Below, piece after piece: positions 19,288 to 25,281 of a DNA stretch of 25,281 nt. The notes under the pieces were generated by a model. That model had not been told where the DNA came from, did not search any database, and saw only the letters and a program-made list of their open reading frames with translations. Every line of letters starts with the position of its first letter. Position 1 is the first letter of the stretch. Both the position numbers and the translations under genes were made by a program. Origin of the DNA: a virus; IMG/VR virus record IMGVR_UViG_3300020020_000152, positions 1-25,281 of that record. The stretch is one strand, 5' to 3'.

Positions 19288-19563
19288 TCAACTCCAGGTC
19301 GAGACCTGAGGCACCACGAGCAGTCCATTTCTTATACACTCCCTCACTTGCCTTCTCTGTTTCTTAGATAGAACTACACCATTAGCCTTTCCCATAATCT
19401 CTAACTGTTCAACAGTATACGTAGAAGCATACCACCGAACCAACACGCAGGGATAAGGAAGATCTGGGCCCTCGTTTACTGCCGGCCTCTTCCGTAGTGC
19501 TCCCTCGGCTACCGCTGTCAACAGCACCAGCATGAAAGCGATCAGAAGCATTCGACCGCTCAT
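19288..19563 (-). CDS. Small secreted or membrane-anchored protein
   Basis: A 91-residue protein with a signal-peptide-like start (MSGRMLLIAFMLVLLTAVAEGA). After it comes LPYPCVLVRWYASTYTVEQLEIMGKANGVVLSK, cut here into parts: a Cys, then a helix (VEQLEIMGKANGV), then KKQRRQVRECIR. Similar short secreted proteins of the form 'PC..vr.....y.......a...Gvtls..q......C' occur in phage tail/lysis regions. Function unknown. GTGGAGT precedes the start. Confidence 0.65.
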   Translation of the reverse strand: MSGRMLLIAFMLVLLTAVAEGALRKRPAVNEGPDLPYPCVLVRWYASTYTVEQLEIMGKANGVVLSKKQRRQVRECIRNGLLVVPQVSTWS

Positions 19564-19567
19564 GACA

Positions 19568-19894
19568 CTACTCCACTATTGAGATTGACCCAAGATAGAT
19601 GGGAACTGTATCGTCTGCATCTTCGAGTATGAGAAGAACCTCATATAGTTTAGCAGAAAGAGTCCCCATAGCGATTTGTTCGGCGCGCCACTGTATAATT
19701 CCTGTCGAAGGCACAATAATGTCGCCGTCGGACAAGGTAAGAGTAAGTTCGACGAACTTTGTCGTTGGATCGAGCAATTTAAGTGTGATCTCAGTTACAC
19801 TCGATAGATCAGCAAGGGTGTCATCATCGACAGCCCAGATCTCGACGTTCTCGGACCAAGTACCGTAGATTGAAGCGGCTGGAAGGCTATTCAT
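19568..19894 (-). CDS. Tail-associated hypothetical protein
   Basis: A 108-residue beta-rich, acidic protein. It contains ENVEIWAVDDDTLADLSSVTEITLKLLDP split into strands, then LTLSDGDIIVPSTGIIQWRA and LYEVLLILEDADDT near the C-terminus. Short Ig-like proteins of this type commonly follow tail fibre genes in phage late operons. AGGGG about 8 nt upstream. It lies right after the tail collar gene (9-bp gap) and is probably a tail or fibre accessory; inference. Confidence 0.6.
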   Translation of the reverse strand: MNSLPAASIYGTWSENVEIWAVDDDTLADLSSVTEITLKLLDPTTKFVELTLTLSDGDIIVPSTGIIQWRAEQIAMGTLSAKLYEVLLILEDADDTVPIYLGSISIVE

Positions 19895-19903
19895 TGCTAA
19901 CCC

Positions 19904-21061
19904 CTAGAGCTTTATAAACCAGGTCACAAGTACTGATCGTGGTAGATTGTTGAATGCAGTCGAAGACCCAACTGTATCGGTTGTAAAGGTGTGTGAATGG
20001 GCGCTGCCAGCGTCGCTCGTAAAAGAGAGGGTATGGGTATGACTCGCTGACTGACCCCCAGATGTAAAAGTGTGCGTATGAGCGCCATCAGAGTTGATAC
20101 TGATTCCAGTCACCGCCGAGTTGATAGTAGCGGAAGCTAGGCCTACACCACCACTGCCATCCAAAATACCTCCAACGCTTGTTACAGCACTATGAGTATG
20201 CGTGTGACCAGGATCAGTTACCCCGTGTATATGCGCTCCATTAGAGGCAGTCGTTCCGGAGTGTGTATGATCATTGCTGGCACTTGCAGTCGTCCCAGAG
20301 ACACCGTGAGTATGTGCACTCTCTGCTGCAGTTGTCCCAGAGTGACTATGTGCTGGTAGGTTATCGCTGATAAGGGTTATTCCATTAATACCTGTGCGAG
20401 AGCCAGCTGTCGTAGCATTTCCAACATCAAAGCCTAGAGCAAGAAAACCACCCGCAGCCGCTCCCATATCATCAAGGCCAAGAGGCACAGTTCCTTGCCA
20501 ATTTGGGAGTACGATAGTCTTATTAGCTGCAAAGTCCGAGGCGGCGCTGCCTCCGCGCCCACCAGATACTGCAGCTATTCCATCGATCAGATTATTCCAT
20601 AGATACGAGAATAACGCTGAGGTATCAGCGTTAGCGCGCTCTGTGCCACTCGAAGAGGCGTTACCGATAGTCCGTCCATTCAACCTAACATATCCAGCTT
20701 TGGTGGTATTTAGCATCTCAGCATGGATCATACCAGTCCCAACCTGAGACTCTGCTGGAATCGTAACACTCAGCTCGATTGGATCGGGGTTAGGGATCTC
20801 CAGAGAGTAAGTCAACTGCACGTCGTCCGCAGATTTCACCTGCACATCAAACGACAGTGTATAAGGTATAAACACGTCAGGCCAACGGCCGTTTGCATCC
20901 GCTACTACAGGGTGCGGATGAGCGGAGGCTTCGCCCGAGTCCTGATATACTGTGAGAGGCGTAGTGGTGCCTCCATTGAAGAAAAAAGCCTGCGCACCAG
21001 CGGCGCGAAGATCGTCCGCGTAGCGCTCTACCGTTCCAGATCGGTTCCATAAGCTACCCAC
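19904..21061 (-). CDS. Tail fibre / tail collar protein with HxH repeats
   Basis: A 385-residue protein with a GTG start and GAGGAG 7 nt upstream. The N-terminal 100 residues (LWNRSGTVERYADDLRAAGAQAFFFNGGTTTPLTVY..., cut) resemble a virion-attachment domain of fibre proteins. A tail-collar region follows at about 110-220, with GYVRLNGRTIGN, LFSYLW and LPNWQGTVPLG. The last 160 residues carry at least eight HxH motifs (AHSHSG, AHTHG, DHTHSG, AHIHG, GHTHTH, AHTHTF, SHTHTL, AHSHTF) and end LPRSVLVTWFIKL. HxH repeats of trimeric tail tips can bind metal ions, as in T4 gp37. It is probably the receptor-binding or tail tip protein. Confidence 0.88.
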   Translation of the reverse strand: MGSLWNRSGTVERYADDLRAAGAQAFFFNGGTTTPLTVYQDSGEASAHPHPVVADANGRWPDVFIPYTLSFDVQVKSADDVQLTYSLEIPNPDPIELSVTIPAESQVGTGMIHAEMLNTTKAGYVRLNGRTIGNASSSGTERANADTSALFSYLWNNLIDGIAAVSGGRGGSAASDFAANKTIVLPNWQGTVPLGLDDMGAAAGGFLALGFDVGNATTAGSRTGINGITLISDNLPAHSHSGTTAAESAHTHGVSGTTASASNDHTHSGTTASNGAHIHGVTDPGHTHTHSAVTSVGGILDGSGGVGLASATINSAVTGISINSDGAHTHTFTSGGQSASHTHTLSFTSDAGSAHSHTFTTDTVGSSTAFNNLPRSVLVTWFIKL

Positions 21062-21073
21062 TATAAATCTCCT

Positions 21074-21205
21074 CTATAACTTGTTCACGCATGGCGCCCA
21101 GCGAAAGGGATATGGTCCTCGATCCATGCGCCATCCGGGCTTCTCGATATGCGCCCACCAACCGCCGTTGCCTTCATGCGCAGTCACACGCGCCGGTATG
21201 AGCAT
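21074..21205 (-). CDS. Very small hypothetical protein
   Basis: A 43-residue minus-strand open frame with GAGGAG 6 nt before ATG 21205. The sequence is MLIPARVTAHEGNGGWWAHI followed by EKPGWRMDRGPYPFRWAPCV: Trp- and Gly-rich. It sits 12 bp before the tail fibre gene. Unknown function; supported by the strong ribosome site and its tight packing. Confidence 0.5.
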   Translation of the reverse strand: MLIPARVTAHEGNGGWWAHIEKPGWRMDRGPYPFRWAPCVNKL

Positions 21206-21215
21206 CAATCGCTCC

Positions 21216-21350
21216 TCAAATCCTTACTACGTGACGTGATGCGTGCAGAACCATCCGCAGCAACCGCTCGATTGTGTCTGCCGCCTGATTCTGTAGTTGG
21301 TCACCGGCGCGAAGCTGAACGACCAGGATGCGAATTTCAGAAACACTCAC
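21216..21350 (-). CDS. Very small helical hypothetical protein
   Basis: A 44-residue open frame from a GTG at 21350 with GAGGAGG 5 nt upstream. MSVSEIRILVVQLRAGDQLQ then NQAADTIERLLRMVL gives two amphipathic helices, resembling short 'eIr.la.qLr.g....eaad.Ie.l' phage proteins. Function unknown. Confidence 0.5.
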   Translation of the reverse strand: MSVSEIRILVVQLRAGDQLQNQAADTIERLLRMVLHASRHVVRI

Positions 21351-21360
21351 TCGATCCTCC

Positions 21361-21564
21361 TCAAGTAGATACCTGTTGACGGCCCTCAGCAGTCACCCAC
21401 CATGTTTCTGAATTATTGTCTGAACGCCGACATCGAATGAAGCCTCGTCGCGCTAGATCATTGGCGCGCGGGTCGCGTTTTGACAGTTGATAACCATTTG
21501 CTCCACTGCTCACGATGTCGCGTAGCAACGAGAATTGTTCAAAAGTTAGACCGCCGTAGCTCAT
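21361..21564 (-). CDS. Small winged-helix-like protein
   Basis: A 67-residue protein from ATG 21564. MSYGGLTFEQFSLLRDIVSS is followed by NGYQLSKRDPRANDLARRGF and WWVTAEGRQQ. The order helix, then L-S-K-x-D-P-R-A-x-D-L-x-R-R-G-x-I, then strand-turn W-x-V-T-A-x-G-R, is that of a winged helix of the kind found in short phage proteins. An earlier ATG at 21729 would overlap two better-supported small genes. Possible DNA-binding regulator of late genes; inference. Confidence 0.6.
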   Translation of the reverse strand: MSYGGLTFEQFSLLRDIVSSGANGYQLSKRDPRANDLARRGFIRCRRSDNNSETWWVTAEGRQQVST

Positions 21565-21578
21565 CTGATATGCTTTCC

Positions 21579-21695
21579 TTATTTTGAGATTGCTACTGCT
21601 AGGATGGCAACGCCGAGTAGAACGACAACGGCCAGGAAAACTATGAATAATTCCGCCCGCCAGTCGCGCCTTTGTATTTTCCAATAGCCACCCAT
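21579..21695 (-). CDS. Very small single-span membrane protein
   Basis: A 38-residue protein from ATG 21695 with GAGGAG 7 nt upstream. A charged N-terminus (MGGYWKIQRRDWRAE) precedes one hydrophobic helix of about 20 residues rich in V, L, A and I. N-terminus probably cytoplasmic. Function unknown. Confidence 0.55.
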   Translation of the reverse strand: MGGYWKIQRRDWRAELFIVFLAVVVLLGVAILAVAISK

Positions 21696-21706
21696 CGGAA
21701 GGCTCC

Positions 21707-21868
21707 TCAAATTGATTCGGTTGGTACATTGCGCCATTCTAATCTCGTATGGACCCCCGCAATCGCGGGCTTCTCGTCTGTGATTAACCACTGTTGTTGC
21801 AACTGAGGGACAGTCGTCCCGTTCGGCTGAAACCATCGCAGCATCAATGTGGGTTGTTCGCGAATCAT
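21707..21868 (-). CDS. Small hypothetical protein
   Basis: A 53-residue protein from ATG 21868 with GAGGAAAGGG upstream. MLRWFQPNGTTVPQLQQQW then LEWRNVPTESI: the pattern 'lRw......g......LQq.W.......eWrdvp' is often seen in short proteins of phage late regions. The frame is not the one containing the longer overlapping frame from 21836, which I reject. Its stop is 11 bp before the next start. Function unknown. Confidence 0.6.
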   Translation of the reverse strand: MIREQPTLMLRWFQPNGTTVPQLQQQWLITDEKPAIAGVHTRLEWRNVPTESI

Positions 21869-21883
21869 CAGAAACCCTTTCCT

Positions 21884-22117
21884 CTATTTCACCTCAGATA
21901 TTCCGAAGACGGTGGATGTGGACGTTGTTCGGCCGTGGCGCGCCCGTAGCCGCTCGTTATCTGCCATGATCTCGGCAACCGTCATCCCTGAGTCGGCCAA
22001 CAAGCCCTGTAGCCGCTCGATCTCATCGGCAGCCCTCATGCACGTTCGTCCGCACGCTGCATCTCCACAGTCGTTGCCGCGCAACTGGCCTACGATGTCA
22101 TCTAGGTAGCTGTCCAT
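21884..22117 (-). CDS. Small coiled-coil phage protein
   Basis: A 77-residue protein: short N-terminal part with CGDAACGRTC (three Cys), then a long amphipathic helix AADEIERLQGLLADSG and VAEIMADNERLRARHGR. This 'AAdeIerLr.ll......i..mtaerd.lr' composition is very common in phage small proteins. AAGGAG 6 nt upstream. Overlaps the end of the preceding virion-type gene by 20 nt. Function unknown. Confidence 0.7.
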   Translation of the reverse strand: MDSYLDDIVGQLRGNDCGDAACGRTCMRAADEIERLQGLLADSGMTVAEIMADNERLRARHGRTTSTSTVFGISEVK

Positions 22118-23777
22118 CTTGTGACTCCTTCAAAATGGCAACAGGGTCAACGTCTGTGCCAAGTGAGTTGTTAAGGTTTCTAGTAGCTATTGTAAACGTG
22201 GCGAGCGCTTGCGGCGCTCCGCTGGTACGAACTACGCGTTCATAAGCCCTCGACCACTGCGCTATCGGCGCGGCTGTGGCTGGTCTAGCGAGGGCCCGAC
22301 CTAATACTGCAGTAGATATCGTAGCTCCTAAGACTGTAAGAGGCGCAGCTGTTGCGCCGACGGCTACTCCAATTAGTGAGGCTACACCAATCTTCGAGCC
22401 TAGAGTTGATCGTTCGCGTTGAAATTGCTGCCACGATGGAGCCCTACGTGAGACAGATTCAATAGCGTCGAGATGCCTCCGCAAGTCATTACCCTCTCGA
22501 CCAAACAGTACATTCTTACCTCGGTCAGAGAGCCCACCATAGTTTCTAACCCAAGTTGCAGGATCGAACTCTGCGGTTCTAGGAGACTGTCCAAGACGAC
22601 TAATTAGGGCTCCTTGAACTTCTGCCTGCTGTCCAACAGGAACATATCTGCGAAGTTGAGCGAGAGTATTGATATCCGCACCAGTTTTAGAGCCTGCCAT
22701 CTTTATAATCGAGCCAATAGCATCTTCATTACTCCCTCGCAAGAGCCCTCGAAGCCTCGTTGGAAGCCCTTCATGTCCTGCGAGGCCCTGTTGGACAATG
22801 CCGCCAGCTACACTCTGATCTACCACCTCGCCGGTCGGTCGTGCTGCTGCAGCCGTGCCAGCGGCCCGAAGCTCCTCAGTTGATCGCTCAGCGGCCGCTC
22901 GAAGCTTTCCACCGCCGACAGGCGCAGCCGAGATTGCCCGTCCCGTAGCTTGCCCAAATTGACCGCCTTCGGCCGCGCGCGGAATAGACATAACCCCTGT
23001 CTCTATCTGAGCCAACTCTGCTGGAGTTCTCGCCGCCCGAGCTATACTCATCCCAGTCTTGTACGCAGCCGAGGCCGGATTAGCCATCAGGGCCATTTCC
23101 ATCGCTTGCTGCGGTGGAAGATCACCAGTCTCCATTGCCACCTGTGCTATATTCCCGAGCCGTTCTGCCTCTTGGCCAATAGCCGGAACCACGGCCTCTA
23201 TGGTCCTTGTGGCCCCGCCTTCGGCGCGAGCGCCTACAGGGCGACGAGTTCGTATAGCGGCGCGCTCGAACGGGTCCTCTGGTATCGCCGGTCCCTCTCC
23301 AGGAGGTGTAGTGCTGAAGCCTTCTGGTAGCTCTATTTGGGGTCTGGGCGGCTCGAGACTGAAGCCCTCGGGTAATTCCACTTGATACGGCTGTTTGTCT
23401 GAATTTTTTCCAACTGGCGAATTTGCGTAGGGCACGCTAAGCGAAGGTGGTACGCGGCCGGAGACATCGGCGATCACCTTGCTAGGATCACCAAATCTCT
23501 CTCGAGTTCCAGGAGGCACACCATAAGGCAGCTCTTTCTTATATGGAGCCTTCGGATTAAACCTCTGTTCAAAGGTATCCACAGAGGGATCCTGTGCCCC
23601 TCTATAGGGCCCAAGAGGCTCTAGAGACCCTGGCCGCCTCATCCAGGATTTGGGTGGAGGCGCCTCGCGCGGGCGTGCCTGAGCAAACATCTCTTGGAGG
23701 TTAGGGAGATAGTCTGCCTCGTCGCGGCGAGCGCGCCTCCTAACTTCAGATTCTAGCTCATCGAATCTTGCAACCAT
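22098..23777 (-). CDS. Large virion/DNA-ejection-type protein
   Basis: A 559-residue protein. The first 190 residues are proline-rich and low complexity, with two ELPEGF units at about 134-139 and 149-154. The middle is Ala-rich and helical (about 230-330). The end has LRGLLRGSNEDAIGSIIKMA, LAQLRRYVPVGQQAEVQGAL, WVRNYGGLSDRGKNVLFG and SRRAPSWQQFQRERS, followed by a hydrophobic Ala/Val/Gly stretch (about 465-500). I associate this C-terminal layout with internal virion or ejection proteins of podovirus-like phages. It starts on the previous gene's stop (TAATG). Exact role unproven; it could also be a tail or head-associated protein. Confidence 0.65.
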   Translation of the reverse strand: MVARFDELESEVRRRARRDEADYLPNLQEMFAQARPREAPPPKSWMRRPGSLEPLGPYRGAQDPSVDTFEQRFNPKAPYKKELPYGVPPGTRERFGDPSKVIADVSGRVPPSLSVPYANSPVGKNSDKQPYQVELPEGFSLEPPRPQIELPEGFSTTPPGEGPAIPEDPFERAAIRTRRPVGARAEGGATRTIEAVVPAIGQEAERLGNIAQVAMETGDLPPQQAMEMALMANPASAAYKTGMSIARAARTPAELAQIETGVMSIPRAAEGGQFGQATGRAISAAPVGGGKLRAAAERSTEELRAAGTAAAARPTGEVVDQSVAGGIVQQGLAGHEGLPTRLRGLLRGSNEDAIGSIIKMAGSKTGADINTLAQLRRYVPVGQQAEVQGALISRLGQSPRTAEFDPATWVRNYGGLSDRGKNVLFGREGNDLRRHLDAIESVSRRAPSWQQFQRERSTLGSKIGVASLIGVAVGATAAPLTVLGATISTAVLGRALARPATAAPIAQWSRAYERVVRTSGAPQALATFTIATRNLNNSLGTDVDPVAILKESQDGQLPR

Positions 23778-25281
23778 TAGTCACCTACAGGTACAGGCTT
23801 CCCGTTTATCATTCTATGGGGTCTGCCTCTAGAGTCGTAGATTATAGTGTCTGGGGATATCATCTGGCGAGTGGTCGGAGCAGCCGGTGCCTGTGGAGCC
23901 GGAGGCAGCGCTGGTGATAGTTCTTTAATTGTGTTAGCAAACTCTTGCCCTTGTGGAGTCAATTTTCCGTCTGGAGTAGTCCATAGCCGTCGCTCTTCTC
24001 GTCGAGCCCCCACATACTCCTCCATATCAGGAACATTCTGATCGTATTTAGATCGCCGACGATATTCAAGAGCGTCTTTCGACTCAGCCTCAGCAAACTG
24101 AGCAGCCTGCCGTAGATACTTTGACAAGGCCTTGTTGCCTTCAGGAGTCATACCCAAACTCAAGAAAGCCCGTTCCATGAACTTGCGATCACCTTCTGAG
24201 ATCTGATTACCGAGAGTACCAAGTGTCGAAAAAATGAGCTTGTTTGACAGGGCTATGTACTCATCTTGCAAGGCAGTGGCCTTTAAAGCCGGATCAGTGA
24301 TACTATCTAACTTCTTTTTGATTGCTCCCTCTGGAATTTCAACGCCAAGATTTTTGGCTATTTGCATAACAGTATTGAGCCCACTTACGGCGCTCCCATA
24401 GAGTCCAGCGCCTTTACCAGAGATGAAGTTTGGATCAGCTATAATCTGATCCATTCTATCCAGGGTACGAATAGTATCTCTAGCGGTTTTACCCCCCTTG
24501 TGATAGTCCAAGAAGAATTTCTGAACCTCCTCAGTATCACTCTTACGAGTCTCTTTCGCGGTGGTCCAATCACCCAGCGACTGGCGCTTCAGACCCATAG
24601 ACTCACGCTGAAACTGATCTGCCTCATAGTTGAGCTGATCTGGAGTTAATCGTGCCTTCTCCAGAGCACTCCGATGTTGGGCTGACAGAGCTTGGATCAT
24701 TCCTTGAGGAGCCTTAGGCCCCATTAGTATAAGCATATCACGAAGTCTATCGGCCTCGGCCTTAGCAGCACCTTGAGCACCACCATAAGTACCTGCTGGA
24801 GGCACCTGACGAGTTGGCTGCTGGCCTGCCTGCGGTCTTGCTGGAACAGCTTGCATTTGAGCGCCCTGTGCCCAAGAAGACAATTGTGGCACAGGAGCTG
24901 GCGGGGCCGTTGGAGGCGGTACCCCGCCAGCCTGTGCGAACTGCTGACCCCTTGGGGTGGGAGTAGCAACCCCTTCGGCGCGGGCCAACAGTTCCTCACT
25001 CGGACTAGCAGCCATATTTGGTGGCACTTCTGTTGAAGGTGCTTGCGGTGCCTGAGATACTCCAGGGATAGCTCCCTGTGGACCACCCCACTGAGTATCT
25101 GGAGCTGGGGAGGGTGGAGATACCACAGTTGGCTCGTTGCCGCCCTGCTGGAGCATCTGCCGAATCAGTGGTAGATACTGTCGATACTGCGCGTCCTCAG
25201 AGATTCTATGACTGAGAGCCCGCTTCTCGCGCGCGGCATTCTGCAGCCGCAATGCCGCCTCCATCTCTGGCAGACGCCCAC
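23777..25281 (-). CDS. Large virion/DNA-ejection-type protein (5' end probably outside window)
   Basis: At least 495 residues. An ATG at 25264 gives MEAALRLQNAAREKRALSH, but the frame is open back to the window edge and no ribosome site is seen before that ATG, so the true start may be upstream. Residues 40-160 are very rich in Pro, Gln and Ala. The core contains TIRTLDRMDQIIADPNFISG, KGAGLYGSAVSGL, LQDEYIALSNKLIFSTLGTL and ISEGDRKFMERAFLSLG, a pattern seen in phage virion proteins near tail or ejection genes. The C-terminus has IIYDSRGRPHRMINGKPVPV. The stop overlaps the next start (TAATG). Function is inferred. Confidence 0.65.
   Translation of the reverse strand, partial: GRLPEMEAALRLQNAAREKRALSHRISEDAQYRQYLPLIRQMLQQGGNEPTVVSPPSPAPDTQWGGPQGAIPGVSQAPQAPSTEVPPNMAASPSEELLARAEGVATPTPRGQQFAQAGGVPPPTAPPAPVPQLSSWAQGAQMQAVPARPQAGQQPTRQVPPAGTYGGAQGAAKAEADRLRDMLILMGPKAPQGMIQALSAQHRSALEKARLTPDQLNYEADQFQRESMGLKRQSLGDWTTAKETRKSDTEEVQKFFLDYHKGGKTARDTIRTLDRMDQIIADPNFISGKGAGLYGSAVSGLNTVMQIAKNLGVEIPEGAIKKKLDSITDPALKATALQDEYIALSNKLIFSTLGTLGNQISEGDRKFMERAFLSLGMTPEGNKALSKYLRQAAQFAEAESKDALEYRRRSKYDQNVPDMEEYVGARREERRLWTTPDGKLTPQGQEFANTIKELSPALPPAPQAPAAPTTRQMISPDTIIYDSRGRPHRMINGKPVPVGD

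Noticed and set aside
21579-21836. 85-codon leftward frame starting at 21836
   Set aside because: Its first half overlaps a better-supported gene (21707-21868) and only the internal start at 21695 has a strong ribosome site.
1-25281. CRISPR array, tRNA genes, integrase or lysogeny module
   Set aside because: I saw no regularly spaced repeats, no cloverleaf-like sequences and no tyrosine or serine recombinase motifs, although I could not run dedicated searches.

Overview
The window looks like part of a tailed double-stranded DNA bacteriophage genome. It has densely packed small genes with stop/start overlaps, a phage replication and recombination set, a lysis cassette, a tail collar/fibre protein and two proline-rich virion-type proteins. 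I found no integrase, recognisable phage repressor, tRNA, rRNA, CRISPR array or insertion sequence, so a lytic phage is the simplest reading. Lipoprotein-like and signal-peptide lysis-region genes suggest a Gram-negative host. The host and virus family cannot be fixed from sequence alone; capsid, portal and large terminase genes lie outside the window.

Layout. Positions 1-489 are read leftward: a partial terminase-small-subunit-like HTH protein that runs off the left edge, and a small gene behind a good sigma70-type promoter (548-576). From 541 to 900 is a divergent control region. From 901 to 16907 all genes are read rightward and form the early/replication arm. It opens with a monocistronic gene that has its own terminator, then a 540-bp non-coding block (1306-1847) containing a 41-bp nested dyad and a roughly 218-bp imperfect inverted repeat centred on an AT-alternating core. 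A string of small early genes follows, then a UvrD-like helicase, a second promoter-gene-terminator unit (6098-6796), and a recombination module: Cas4/AddB-like Fe-S nuclease, Sak4-like ATPase and SSB-like protein. The arm ends with a ParB-like/DNA methyltransferase fusion, a UDG plus half-exonuclease protein, three small genes, a family A DNA polymerase carrying the remaining exonuclease motif, and a P-loop helicase/primase-like ATPase.

From 16898 to the right edge all genes are read leftward. In transcription order these are two large virion/ejection-type proteins (one partial), a run of very small genes, the tail collar protein with HxH repeats, and the lysis cassette (endolysin, holin-like, spanin-like lipoprotein, membrane coiled-coil protein). 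The last is a secreted HExxH protein whose end overlaps the end of the rightward arm by 10 bp. If the genome is circular or circularly permuted, the leftward genes at both edges could belong to one late arm.

The most notable feature is the DNA polymerase. UDG-PolA fusions are known in SPO1-like phages, but here the 3'-5' exonuclease domain is divided between two proteins. Exo I and Exo II are on the UDG protein and Exo III is on the polymerase, with three separately translated genes (including a KTSC-domain gene) between them. Other points of interest are a dispersed 19-bp dyad found before two operon segments, a perfect 35-bp palindrome inside the endolysin gene, and a 13-bp GC hairpin without a U-tract.
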